Of a stretch of 64,000 nucleotides of DNA, positions 53,649-62,150 are shown piece after piece. The notes beneath the pieces were generated by a model. The model was given only the letters and a program-made list of their open reading frames with translations, made no database searches and had not been told where the DNA came from. The stretch comes from Clostridiales bacterium oral taxon 876 str. F0540 (GTDB taxonomy: Bacteria > Bacillota > Clostridia > Clostridiales > Clostridiaceae). The translations under genes were made by a program, and so were the position numbers. The stretch is taken from positions 144,711-208,710 of the forward strand of contig KE993508.1 of assembly GCA_000466585.1 (NCBI GenBank). Direction: 5' to 3'. Position 1 is the first letter of the stretch. Each line of letters starts with the position of its first letter.

Positions 53649-53690
53649 GAAGGTTATTTGTTTTTACAGATAACCTTCTACCTTTCTTTA
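53649..53690 (+). terminator. Intrinsic terminator after the LysM-SleB gene
   Basis: GAAGGTTAT (53649-53657) pairs with ATAACCTTC (53670-53678), followed by TACCTTTCTTT. It limits the riboswitch to the SleB-like gene. Confidence 0.7.
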
Positions 53691-53739
53691 GCACTAATAA
53701 AATATCTTATTAAAAAATAAATTTATAGGAGTGATTATT

Positions 53740-54891
53740 ATAAAAAAATTGAAATCTTTCGTAGCTGCAATTATAATTTTATCTACTTTAACAGTAATTC
53801 CTAAGTACAGCGCCAGCGCAGCTGAAATCCCTTCTATAACTAGAGCGCAGGCAGAAAACAGAGCACTTCAAATGATAAACCTTACTTGGAACTATGACAG
53901 AAATAAGAATTCAAATATAAGCACAGCTTATGTTCCTTATGTAACTCAGCCTAATCAGATGAATGGAATAACCAGTGGTATAATGACTGGAATTCCATAT
54001 AATTGGGGCGGACATGATAGTCTTGATTCAATCTCATACAACACACCTTGGACTAATTTTTTAGATGCAGTAAACAAAGGTGCTTTTATAGGAAATGTTA
54101 ATACTGATGCTGGTTATGGGCTTATCCCGGGAACCGCGGGAATTGACTGTTCCGGATTTGTACAAGCTTCCTATAATATACCTGGTACAAAATTATCAAC
54201 CTACTCTATGTTTGACACTTATTTTAAGAAAATAAGTTTAAGTGATATAAAGCATATGGATATTCTTGATAGACCTGGAGATCACGTTTTAATTTTTGAT
54301 AAATGGGGAACTTTAAATGGAATACAAGGTGCCTTTACCTACGAATCTACTTGGGATCAAGTATTTGGAGGAATCCAGGGCACAAAGAAATACTTTGTAA
54401 CCATGGATGATATAAATAACGGGTATATTCCAGGAAGATATGTTAACATTATTGAGAATACTTCAGAAACTTCTCCATCAACCAATCAGACTATAAATTT
54501 TGTAAAGATAGCTAATGTAAACTATTACGCTAACTTTAGAGCAAGTGCTTCAACTTCTGCAAACATTATAGGCAGAATTCCGAAGGACACTGTCGTAAAA
54601 GTACTCCAAAATTTAAACGGCTGGTATCAAGTTTCTTATAACGGACAAACCGGATGGGTTTCTCAGAATTTAACCACAACAATTTCTTCGCGTAAGTACA
54701 TTGAACTTTATAATGCTTATATGCTTAATATAAGGGTCAGCCCATCAACTTCGACTTCAATAATCAGCACATTGAACAAGGGGCAGTATGCAGAAGTAAT
54801 AGATTCTACTTCTAATCCGGATTGGTTTAAAATAAGTATCAACGGAATTCAGGGATGGGTATCTAATGATTATGTAAAATATATATATTAA
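53740..54891 (+). CDS. NlpC/P60-like protein with two SH3b domains
   Basis: About 383 residues. Signal peptide KKLKSFVAAIIILSTLTVI...SASA, an NlpC/P60-like region (about 30-240) with catalytic Cys in GIDCSGFVQ and His in RPGDHVLIF, and two bacterial SH3 domains (about 258-315 and 323-383, each ending GWVSxxx) that bind the wall. It probably cleaves peptidoglycan stem peptides. Start choice is unusual: the AGGAG site is followed by ATTATTATA directly before the signal peptide; ATA at 53740 has the best spacing, ATT at 53737 is possible, and the GTG at 53731 overlaps the SD. Function confidence is higher than start confidence. Confidence 0.8.
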   Translation: MKKLKSFVAAIIILSTLTVIPKYSASAAEIPSITRAQAENRALQMINLTWNYDRNKNSNISTAYVPYVTQPNQMNGITSGIMTGIPYNWGGHDSLDSISYNTPWTNFLDAVNKGAFIGNVNTDAGYGLIPGTAGIDCSGFVQASYNIPGTKLSTYSMFDTYFKKISLSDIKHMDILDRPGDHVLIFDKWGTLNGIQGAFTYESTWDQVFGGIQGTKKYFVTMDDINNGYIPGRYVNIIENTSETSPSTNQTINFVKIANVNYYANFRASASTSANIIGRIPKDTVVKVLQNLNGWYQVSYNGQTGWVSQNLTTTISSRKYIELYNAYMLNIRVSPSTSTSIISTLNKGQYAEVIDSTSNPDWFKISINGIQGWVSNDYVKYIY

Positions 54892-54896
54892 TACAG

Positions 54897-54927
54897 TGTA
54901 CAGCCACTAGGCTGTACATTTTCTTTT
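54897..54927 (+). terminator. Intrinsic terminator after the NlpC/P60 gene
   Basis: TGTACAGCC (54897-54905) pairs with GGCTGTACA (54910-54918), loop ACTA, followed by TTTTCTTTT. Confidence 0.85.
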
Positions 54928-54986
54928 ACTAATGCTAATATTAAATAGAATAATTTTATTAAATTGTAATTATGGGGATGATTAGT

Positions 54987-55544
54987 ATGAAAAACAACGA
55001 TGTAAAAAAATTAGTTCAAAGTTCTCTTTTATTAGCTGTTGTTATAGTTTTTCAGATTATTGGCAGCAGAATTCCTGGCTTAAATCAATATATTGTTGGC
55101 TCTGTAGTCAATGCAGCTTTATTGGTTACTGTATTTGTAAGCGGTACCTTTTATGGAACAGCTGTCGGCGTATTAACACCTTGGACAGCTTTGCTTGTAG
55201 GACAGCTAAAACCTGCAATGGCACCATTTATACCATTTATAATGCTTGGTAATGCTATTTTTGCTATTGCTTTTGGAATTATATATAAGAGAGAACCCTT
55301 CGGAAAGTATGCCGGTATTATTATTGGAGCTATTCTAAAATTCGGCTTCCTATATTTATCTGCAAATAAAATAATTTATGCTTTAAACATGAACTTTCCT
55401 AAAAAAGTTGCGGAAGCCTTATCTGTTGCTATGGGAGCAACTCAGCTGGTTACTGCATTATTAGGAGGCTTGCTGGCATTTGTCCTTATTGAAATAATCT
55501 TCAAAAGAATAAAGCTTACAAATGAAACAAGATCAGCTCTATAG
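54987..55544 (+). CDS. ECF transporter S component, substrate unknown
   Basis: A 185-residue membrane protein with about six hydrophobic segments and ECF_trnsprt-like layout: LVQSSLLLAVVIVFQIIGSRIPGLNQYIVGSVVNAALL, then YGTAVGVLTPWTALLVGQL and an IPFIMLGNAIFAIAFGII helix. No partner ATPase or EcfT nearby. No riboswitch is visible in its short leader, so the vitamin or metal cannot be inferred. The ATG at 54987 follows GGGGATGA. The stop codon lies in a terminator stem shared with xth. Confidence 0.75.
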   Translation: MKNNDVKKLVQSSLLLAVVIVFQIIGSRIPGLNQYIVGSVVNAALLVTVFVSGTFYGTAVGVLTPWTALLVGQLKPAMAPFIPFIMLGNAIFAIAFGIIYKREPFGKYAGIIIGAILKFGFLYLSANKIIYALNMNFPKKVAEALSVAMGATQLVTALLGGLLAFVLIEIIFKRIKLTNETRSAL

Positions 55545-55554
55545 CTGATCTTGT
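55527..55554. terminator. Bidirectional terminator inside overlapping gene ends
   Basis: ACAAGATCAGCT (55527-55538) pairs with AGCTGATCTTGT (55543-55554), loop CTAT. It covers the last codons of both convergent genes, which overlap by 6 nt. Confidence 0.75.
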
Positions 55555-56309
55555 ATTTCTATAACTACGGGACAGTGGTCTGATCCGGTAACCTCGTTTA
55601 GAATCTTTGCATCACTAACATATGGCAGCAGATTATTAGATACAAAATGATAATCAATTCTCCAACCTACATTTCTTTCTCTTGCTTTAAACATATAACT
55701 CCACCAGGAATACTGTATTTTATCCGGATTGATATATCTGAAGCTGTCAGTATATCCGTTTTTGATAAATTTATCTAGCCATGCCCTTTCCACTGGAAGA
55801 AAACCTGAGGTTTTTTCATTTGCCTTGGCATTTTTAATATCCATCTCGGTGTGAGCAGTATTATAATCACCGCAAATTATGATTTTTTTCCCTTCATTAA
55901 CGAGTGAGTTGCAGTATTCTAGCAAAGCATCATAAAATTCCATTTTATAGTTAAGTCTGTCTTCGTTCATTTGACCATTTGGAAAATATATATTAAGCAA
56001 AGTAAAAGTATCAAATTCCGTTTCAAGAATTCTTCCTTCACTGTCAAACTTCTCAATTCCTATCCCATGCTTCACACTTATCGGTTTCAGCTGTGTATAA
56101 GTTGCTACCCCGCTGTAACCCTTTTTTTCAGCAAAACTAAAGTAAGAATAATAACCTTCAATGTTTGTAAAACTATCCTCAAGCTTATCCTCTTGAAGTT
56201 TAGTTTCCTGTATACATAATATATCTGGATTTTCTTCCTTTATCCATTCTAAGAAACCTTTTTTCATTACTGCTCTAAGTCCATTAACATTCCACGAATA
56301 AATTTTCAT
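55539..56309 (-). CDS. xth: Exodeoxyribonuclease III / AP endonuclease
   Basis: A 256-residue DNA repair nuclease. Motifs: MKIYSWNVNGLRAV, LCIQETKLQ (metal Glu), NIYFPNG, CGDYNTAH (Asp/Asn), SWWSYM...RNVGWRIDYHFVS and GSDHCPVVIEI (catalytic Asp-His). It cuts abasic sites and degrades DNA 3' ends in base excision repair. The start at 56309 follows AAAGGAAG; a longer in-frame extension overlaps the nitroreductase gene and lacks a ribosome site. It is 19 nt after that gene, probably cotranscribed. Confidence 0.93.
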   Translation of the reverse strand: MKIYSWNVNGLRAVMKKGFLEWIKEENPDILCIQETKLQEDKLEDSFTNIEGYYSYFSFAEKKGYSGVATYTQLKPISVKHGIGIEKFDSEGRILETEFDTFTLLNIYFPNGQMNEDRLNYKMEFYDALLEYCNSLVNEGKKIIICGDYNTAHTEMDIKNAKANEKTSGFLPVERAWLDKFIKNGYTDSFRYINPDKIQYSWWSYMFKARERNVGWRIDYHFVSNNLLPYVSDAKILNEVTGSDHCPVVIEIQDQL

Positions 56310-56328
56310 TTCATTTCTTCCTTTACTA

Positions 56329-56907
56329 TTAATTATCTGTTGTAATCCACTTTGTAAGTTGTGATGAAGGCTTTCTTGACACTCCGTGTTTCTCCATATC
56401 AGCATATCCTAAATATATTAGTGCTAATACTTCATCTTTTTCCTTAAGTCCAAAAAACTCTTTCATTTTTTTGTGGTAGCAAGCTTTACCAGTTTTCCAA
56501 TAGGTTGCTACACCTAATTCATGAGCTGCTAAAAGCATATTCTCAGTAGCAGCATAAACCGCTCCTAATTCTTCTAGTCTGATTACCTTTTCGTTTTCAG
56601 TTACTTCTGCAGCTACTGCAATTATTACAGGCGCCCTAAAAGGTTTATTTCTTTCTTTTTCAAGCTTTATCTTCCCCTGTTCTGTGTCTGGACTAACACC
56701 CATATCTAAAGCGATATCTTCCATTATCCTTGAAAGGGCTTTTCTTCCGTCTCCTGTAATAACAAAAAACCTCCAAGGCTGAGTCAAATATCTGTTTGGT
56801 GCCCATGTTCCTGCATCGATTATTTGCTCAATTAATTCTTTTGGTATCTCATCGTTTTTTACCTTTCCTATAGACCTTCTGGTTTTTATTGCATCTAATA
56901 CATTCAT
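56329..56907 (-). CDS. Nitroreductase family protein
   Basis: A 192-residue FMN flavoprotein of the nitroreductase fold. It begins DAIKTRRSIGKVKNDEIPKELIEQIIDAGTWAPNRYLTQPWRFFVIT (FMN-phosphate Arg pair and substrate loop) and has GAVYAATENMLLAAHELGVATYWKTG and ALIYLGYAD. It reduces nitro compounds, quinones or flavins with NAD(P)H; the physiological substrate is unknown. GAAAGGATGA precedes the ATG. First gene of a pair with xth. Confidence 0.88.
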   Translation of the reverse strand: MNVLDAIKTRRSIGKVKNDEIPKELIEQIIDAGTWAPNRYLTQPWRFFVITGDGRKALSRIMEDIALDMGVSPDTEQGKIKLEKERNKPFRAPVIIAVAAEVTENEKVIRLEELGAVYAATENMLLAAHELGVATYWKTGKACYHKKMKEFFGLKEKDEVLALIYLGYADMEKHGVSRKPSSQLTKWITTDN

Positions 56908-57037
56908 TTATATCATCCTTTCATTTAAAACTATTGAATTTTCACCAATACTTATCTTTATATTAATTTTTATGCTTTTATTATTAATGAAAATCACATA
57001 TTTTATTTTATTAATCAAATAATAATCAAGTAAGTAA

Positions 57038-57136
57038 TTACAATAAAGTTCTTATAATCATGATGCCACAAAACATCTATTTATTAAAGGTTTTTAGGAC
57101 ATCATGAATGTACTACTACTTTTGTATCTTATACAA
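57038..57136. repeat. Palindromic repeat element, copy 1
   Basis: About 99 nt with imperfect inverted arms: CAATAAAGTTCTTATAATCATGATG... on the left and ...GGACATCATGAATGTACTACTACTTTTG on the right. Its left arm (57041-57077) matches the reverse complement of 63778-63814 at about 33 of 37 positions, and its right arm resembles that copy's left arm. It lies just upstream of the L,D-transpeptidase ribosome site. Confidence 0.6.
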
Positions 57137-57169
57137 TCATTACTTATATTTTGTGAAGGAGGCATTATT

Positions 57170-57865
57170 ATAAAACGCAAAAACCTAATTACCATTTTAT
57201 TCTTTTTATTTTTTATAATACACCCTTTTCGTAATATTGTAAAAGCCGAAAATTTGTATGATCATAATTCTAAACATAATAAAAATTTCTGTATATTAGT
57301 TGATTTAGTCGATAACAGATTATACTTGATTGATCAAATAAATAACAAGATCATCAAAAATTATCCAATAGCTGGCGGGAAGCCTTCAACACCATCACCT
57401 CTAGGAACCTTCACAATTATTAGCAAAGGTGAGTGGAGTGCAGGTTTTGGTACACGTTGGATGGGGCTCAATGTACCATGGGGAAGATACGGCATCCACG
57501 GCACAAATAAACCCTTATCTATCGGCGGCCATGTTTCCCTTGGATGTATACGAATGTTAAATAAGGATGTTGAAGAGCTTTATAAACTTGTTGGGTATGG
57601 TACCCCTGTCTGTATATACGGCGGTCCTTATAATATGTTTGTAAATGAATTCAGAACTTTAGAGCCTGGTAATACCGGCTCAGATGTATATGAAGTTCAA
57701 AGACAGCTTAAAGATAGAGGATATTATAGTGGAGCCTTAGATGGAAGATATGGTGAAGGAATGAAAGCACAGGTAATTAAATTTAGAAAAGATAATAATT
57801 TAAGAATAACTCATACTATTGACAAGGAATTTTATAATGCTATGAAGATGAAACCTTTCGAATAA
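57170..57865 (+). CDS. Exported L,D-transpeptidase with PG-binding domain
   Basis: About 231 residues. Signal peptide KRKNLITILFFLFFIIHPFRNIVKA; YkuD domain about 35-155 with GRYGIHGTNKPLSIG and the catalytic GGHVSLGCIRM (Cys); PG_binding_1 domain about 165-231 (LEPGNTGSDVYEVQRQLKDRGYYSGALDGRYGEGM). It makes 3-3 crosslinks or attaches proteins to peptidoglycan. AAGGAGG (57156-57162) is followed by cATTATTATA; ATA at 57170 has 7-nt spacing and begins the signal peptide. An ATG at 57104 in frame lies inside the palindromic repeat and would add a second hydrophobic stretch. A terminator follows. Confidence 0.82.
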   Translation: MKRKNLITILFFLFFIIHPFRNIVKAENLYDHNSKHNKNFCILVDLVDNRLYLIDQINNKIIKNYPIAGGKPSTPSPLGTFTIISKGEWSAGFGTRWMGLNVPWGRYGIHGTNKPLSIGGHVSLGCIRMLNKDVEELYKLVGYGTPVCIYGGPYNMFVNEFRTLEPGNTGSDVYEVQRQLKDRGYYSGALDGRYGEGMKAQVIKFRKDNNLRITHTIDKEFYNAMKMKPFE

Positions 57866-57892
57866 AAAAACCCGGAAATTCCGGGTTTTTTT
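57864..57892. terminator. Bidirectional intrinsic terminator
   Basis: AAAAAAACCCGGAA pairs with TTCCGGGTTTTTTT (57864-57877 with 57879-57892). It separates the L,D-transpeptidase from the convergent pot operon. Confidence 0.85.
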
Positions 57893-59723
57893 ACTGCTTA
57901 ACTTCAGACCATATATTGTCATACAATTTTATTGAATCACCGATATCTTTTAAATGCTCTCCTTTTTTCACTTCTTCCTCTGGAGGATAAATACCCTTAT
58001 CATCTAAAATTTCCTTATCTATATATTGATAAGCTGCTGTATTCGGATTCCCATAAGGATAAGCTTCAGATATTTCTGCACTTATCTCAGGCTCCATAAT
58101 AAAGTTCATAAATAATTCCGCAGCTCTCACATTTTTAGCGCCTTTAGGAATCACAAAATTATCCTGCTGTAGAAATAAGCCCTCTTTAGGTATTACCATC
58201 TTAACATTTTTATTTTCTCTACCTGCAAGACTTCCCTCTGCTCCCCAGGCAAAAATCATTTTTGCTTCACCATTTATAAGCATAGTTTTGGGGCTGTCAC
58301 TGTCATAGGCTTTTACATTAGGCTGAAGCTTTTTAAGTTCTTCCTTAGCTCTGGCTAAGGCCTTTTCATCAACTTCATTCATTGAGTACCCTAGTTTCTT
58401 AAGAGTCATGCCTATAATTATTCTTTCATCATCCAATAGTGCTATAGAACCTTTAAATTCAGGCTTCCATAAATCTGCGTAGGAGGTAACAGTTCCATCC
58501 TTAACCTTTGAGCCGTCAACTGCAATTATCCCTGCAGTCCACATATAAGGTATGCTATACTTATTCCCAGGATCAAAAGATTGGTTCATAAACTGTTTAC
58601 CCATATTATTAATATTTGTCAAACTATCTTTATTTATTTCCTGCAGTAGGTTTTGCTTTCTCATTATCTCTACCATATAATCACTTGCAACAGTTAAATC
58701 ATATTGCGAACCGCCAGCCATTATTTTAGCCAGCATTTCTTCGTTAGAAGAAAAAGTGCTATAGTTAACTTTGATGTTATAAGTTTGCTCAAATTTGTCA
58801 ATTACAGATTGAGGCAAATATTCTGACCAGTTAAATATGCTAAGTTCCTGCTTAGTTGCTTCAGACTGTTTGGCAAGTACCCACATTCCTCCGCTTATGC
58901 TTGTTATACAAACAGCAATTGCAGTAAAAACTGCACCGGCTTTTTTCATGTTAATGTTAGATTTTCTAAGAACTAATGCAAAGCTTACAACGACTATAGT
59001 AAATAAAATTATTAAAGTTGAAAGAGCATTTATCTCAGGAGTTACTCCAAATTTAACCATTGAGAATACTTTTAGCGGCAATGTAGTACTGTTAGGCCCT
59101 GCGGTAAAGAAGCTTATTATCATATCATCCAAGGATAGAGTAAAAGCAAGAAGTCCTCCTGCTATTACTCCTGGCATAATAATAGGCAAAGTAACCTTAG
59201 TAAATGTTTGAAACGGTGTTGCACCCAAATCCATAGCAGCCTCCTCAACAGATTTATCAAATCCATCAAGCCTTGCGCGCACTACTGCTATAACATAGGA
59301 AACACTAAAAGTAACATGTGCTATAATTAAGGACAGCATTCCCATAGGAACCTTTATTATTGAGAAAAATGCTAAAAGAGATATTCCCATTACTATTTCA
59401 GGTATAACTAATGGAATGTATAAAATACCATCCATTACGTTCTTGCCTTTGAAATTATACTTATACATTCCTACAGCGGCTAAAGTACCAAGCATTACTG
59501 AAATAATAGTACTTATTACTGCAATGATTAAACTGTTTTTCACAGCTTCAAGGATCCCGGCATTATGGACTAAACTCTTGTACCACTTAAAAGTGAATCC
59601 CGTCCATACAGCATTAAGCTTTGAATCATTAAAAGAAAATGCTACTAAGATAATTATTGGAATATAGAGGAACATGTAAATTAAAAAGCTATATAGTTTC
59701 GCCAGAAAACTCTTCTTTTTCAT
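57891..59723 (-). CDS. potCD: Fused spermidine/putrescine permease and binding protein (PotC-PotD)
   Basis: A 610-residue fusion. Residues 1-255 are a PotC-type permease with six membrane segments and the EAA loop EEAAMDLGATPFQTFTKVTLPIIMPG. A further membrane segment (about 262-284) tethers a PotD-like solute-binding domain (about 295-610) on the outer face (LSIFNWSEYLPQSVIDKFEQTYNIKVNYSTFSSNEEML, MWTAGIIAVDG, EAYPYGNP). Such PotCD fusions occur in Firmicutes and remove the need for a separate lipoprotein. Last gene of potA-potB-potCD. Polyamine specificity is from family similarity. Confidence 0.9.
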   Translation of the reverse strand: MKKKSFLAKLYSFLIYMFLYIPIIILVAFSFNDSKLNAVWTGFTFKWYKSLVHNAGILEAVKNSLIIAVISTIISVMLGTLAAVGMYKYNFKGKNVMDGILYIPLVIPEIVMGISLLAFFSIIKVPMGMLSLIIAHVTFSVSYVIAVVRARLDGFDKSVEEAAMDLGATPFQTFTKVTLPIIMPGVIAGGLLAFTLSLDDMIISFFTAGPNSTTLPLKVFSMVKFGVTPEINALSTLIILFTIVVVSFALVLRKSNINMKKAGAVFTAIAVCITSISGGMWVLAKQSEATKQELSIFNWSEYLPQSVIDKFEQTYNIKVNYSTFSSNEEMLAKIMAGGSQYDLTVASDYMVEIMRKQNLLQEINKDSLTNINNMGKQFMNQSFDPGNKYSIPYMWTAGIIAVDGSKVKDGTVTSYADLWKPEFKGSIALLDDERIIIGMTLKKLGYSMNEVDEKALARAKEELKKLQPNVKAYDSDSPKTMLINGEAKMIFAWGAEGSLAGRENKNVKMVIPKEGLFLQQDNFVIPKGAKNVRAAELFMNFIMEPEISAEISEAYPYGNPNTAAYQYIDKEILDDKGIYPPEEEVKKGEHLKDIGDSIKLYDNIWSEVKQ

Positions 59724-59726
59724 CTA

Positions 59727-60638
59727 CTAAAACACCCCCATATTCTCTTTTTTAGAGCCATGTTTTGAAGAAAATGCTATCAATAGAGCCATAATTGTTA
59801 TCAGAATAACAGATATAGCTGAACCTAATGGCCAATTTCTTGCAGTCAAAAACTGATTTTTTATAAGATTACTCATTAAAACAACTTTACTTCCTCCCAT
59901 TAAATCCGTTATAAAGAAAAGACCTAATGTAGGAACGAATACAAGCATTGAACCGGATACTATTCCGCTTTTTGTAAGAGGTAAAGTAATCCTTAAGAAA
60001 GTTTTTATTGGAGATGCACCTAAGTCCGCCGCAGCCTCAACAAGTCTTTTATCAAGCTTTTCAATAGAAGCGTATAGAGGAAGTATCATAAAAGGAAACA
60101 TCATATAAAGCATTCCAATCATAACGGAAATATTATTATATAAAAGCTTCAAAGGCTCTTTGATTAAGTGAAGCTTTATTAAATAAGAATTAATTATCCC
60201 TTCGCTCCTTAAAAGAATGATCATAGCATAAGTTCTTACTAATGAATTAGTAAAAAAAGGCAGTATAATCAAAAGCAAGAGCAATGGCTTGTATTTTTTT
60301 CCTGATTTAGCAATTATATAAGCAAAAGGATATCCGAAAATCAAACAAAGTACTGTAGTAAAAACTGAGATTACAAGTGAGTTAAAAAATATTTTAGCAT
60401 AAAGAGGATTTAATAAACTTTTATAGTTTGCTAGTGTAAATTTATACACTAAGTCTCCAGTTTCTCCCCTGCTGCAAAAGCTTACTACTACTATATACAA
60501 AACTGGCAAAACAAAAAAAGTTGTCATCCATAAAATAATTGGAGCTAAAGAGGCAAATATGCCTGAATTCTTTCTTGAAAAAGTTTTTTCTTTAATAAGC
60601 GGTTTGGTTATGCTTAATGCTTTGTTTTGCAGCATCAT
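59727..60638 (-). CDS. potB: Spermidine/putrescine ABC transporter permease PotB
   Basis: A 303-residue permease with six membrane segments and EAA loop VEAAADLGASPIKTFLRITLPLTKSG. It forms the heterodimeric channel with the PotC half of the downstream fusion. It overlaps potA by 4 nt (ATGA) and lies 3 nt before potCD, so the three genes are translationally coupled. Confidence 0.9.
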   Translation of the reverse strand: MMLQNKALSITKPLIKEKTFSRKNSGIFASLAPIILWMTTFFVLPVLYIVVVSFCSRGETGDLVYKFTLANYKSLLNPLYAKIFFNSLVISVFTTVLCLIFGYPFAYIIAKSGKKYKPLLLLLIILPFFTNSLVRTYAMIILLRSEGIINSYLIKLHLIKEPLKLLYNNISVMIGMLYMMFPFMILPLYASIEKLDKRLVEAAADLGASPIKTFLRITLPLTKSGIVSGSMLVFVPTLGLFFITDLMGGSKVVLMSNLIKNQFLTARNWPLGSAISVILITIMALLIAFSSKHGSKKENMGVF

Positions 60639-61723
60639 GATTTCATCACCACCAAATTCTCAGTTTGCCAAGTTAAATAAACTTCACCTTCGTCATTTGA
60701 AAAATTAAAACTTTCACTGATTGGCTCATTTACGGTTATAATATTTCCATTATGAAGCTCTAAAATTGTCTTGTAATAAATTCCTGTGTATATTCTATCT
60801 TTTAAATTTGCTTTTAGATAAACATCTTCATTTTCTGGCGTTTTTTTGATTTTAATCCTTTCAGGTCTTAAGGCTGCAAAAATTTGCTCTCCTGACAATA
60901 GATTATTTGCTCGTACCTTAATTAGTTGTTCTTCCCCGTTAATATGAAGTAAAGCTTCATTACTGAATACATCTTCTATTTTTCCTTCAAGAAGATTAGT
61001 ATCTCCAATAAAATCCGCTACAAATTTTGATACAGGTCTCTCATAAATCTCATCAGGAGTTCCAAGCTGTTCTATAACTCCGCCTTTCATAACAACAATT
61101 CTATCTGACATTGTAAGTGCTTCTTCCTGGTCATGAGTAACAAATATAAAGGTTATCCCAAGCCTCTTCTGGAGATGCTTTAATTCTAGTTGCATCTGTT
61201 TACGAAGTTTTAGATCAAGGGCGCCCAGCGGCTCATCTAAGAGCAAGACCTTAGGATTATTTATTACCGCTCTTGCTATAGCCACACGCTGCATCTGGCC
61301 TCCGCTCAGACTAGAAGGCATTCTCTTTTCATAACCTTCCAATTGAATCATTTTCAACATTTCAGAAACTCTTGCTTTAATCTCACTATTAGAAACCTTT
61401 TTCATTTTTAATCCAAATGCAATATTGTCGAAAATATTCATATGAGGAAATAGTGCGTAGTTTTGAAATACTGTATTAACGCACCTTTCATGTGGTGACT
61501 TATTCGTTACATCTTCACCATCGATGATGACACTACCGCTTGTAAGTTGCTCAAAACCGGCAATCATACGAAGAGTAGTAGTCTTTCCACATCCGCTAGG
61601 TCCGAGTAATGTTAAAAATTCACCTTTTTTAACATTTAGGGACAAATTACTTATAACTGCACCCTCTGCCCCATCATACTTTTTGTAAACATTTGACAAC
61701 TGAATAAAAGCATTCCCTGTCAC
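60635..61723 (-). CDS. potA: Spermidine/putrescine ABC transporter ATPase PotA
   Basis: A 362-residue ATPase: Walker A GPSGCGKTT (about 39), Q-loop TVFQNYALFPHM, signature LSGGQMQRVAIA, Walker B VLLLDEPLGALD, H-loop FVTHDQEEAL, and a C-terminal TOBE domain (about 235-362, FIGDTNLLEGKIEDV, FAALRPERIKI). It energises polyamine import. The start is GTG at 61723, after GGAG and AAGG elements. First gene of the operon, with a hairpin/T-run in the leader. Confidence 0.92.
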   Translation of the reverse strand: MTGNAFIQLSNVYKKYDGAEGAVISNLSLNVKKGEFLTLLGPSGCGKTTTLRMIAGFEQLTSGSVIIDGEDVTNKSPHERCVNTVFQNYALFPHMNIFDNIAFGLKMKKVSNSEIKARVSEMLKMIQLEGYEKRMPSSLSGGQMQRVAIARAVINNPKVLLLDEPLGALDLKLRKQMQLELKHLQKRLGITFIFVTHDQEEALTMSDRIVVMKGGVIEQLGTPDEIYERPVSKFVADFIGDTNLLEGKIEDVFSNEALLHINGEEQLIKVRANNLLSGEQIFAALRPERIKIKKTPENEDVYLKANLKDRIYTGIYYKTILELHNGNIITVNEPISESFNFSNDEGEVYLTWQTENLVVMKS

Positions 61724-61760
61724 ACCTTAACAACTCCTTTTTTATAAATTCATACAAAAT

Positions 61761-61799
61761 AAAAAAACCTTCCACTAGTCTTGTACCAGCATAGAAGAT
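61761..61799 (-). terminator. Attenuator-like terminator in the pot leader
   Basis: On the minus strand ATCTTCTAT (61791-61799) pairs with GTGGAAGGT (61767-61775; three G-U pairs) across a 15-nt loop, followed by TTTTTTT. It lies 38 nt before the potA start, upstream of no other gene end, so regulated termination is possible. Confidence 0.5.
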
Positions 61800-62150
61800 T
61801 TTATTAATTAGGTGATTATAATAATGCAAATTCAACGCATAATTATAACCAAATTTAATATAGCACAATTGTATTGTAATTACAAACATTTTTTAGATAT
61901 TTTTGCTAATTATTTTATTAACAAATTAATAATAATATATGTGTCCGTTCGAGTGTTTTCAATGATTTGCTATTCAAGGCCCATATAAACGTTTTCATGC
62001 AAATATAAAAATATAACTTGTTCCTATAAAATATTTAATGAACTCTTATTTAAATGTGTTTATGCATAATTATGCTCACGTTACAGCTAAATGCATATTA
62101 AATGGAAAGTTGCAAATCATAAATACAAAATGCAAAAGGAGGCTCATATT
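61800..62150. other. Divergent intergenic region between pot operon and YhfW-like gene
   Basis: AT-rich. It holds the pot promoter region (TATAAT-like boxes on the minus strand near 61815-61850), a TATAAACGTTTTCATG sequence at about 61984-61999 with LacI/CcpA-like half-site symmetry, and a 12-bp palindrome GCATAATTATGC (62064-62075) before the oxidoreductase gene. No convincing reading frame. Confidence 0.4.

Noticed and set aside
61984..61999. CcpA/LacI-type operator TATAAACGTTTTCATG
   Set aside because: The centre AACGTT is symmetrical, but the flanks fit a cre consensus poorly and no cognate regulator is nearby; not reported as a site.
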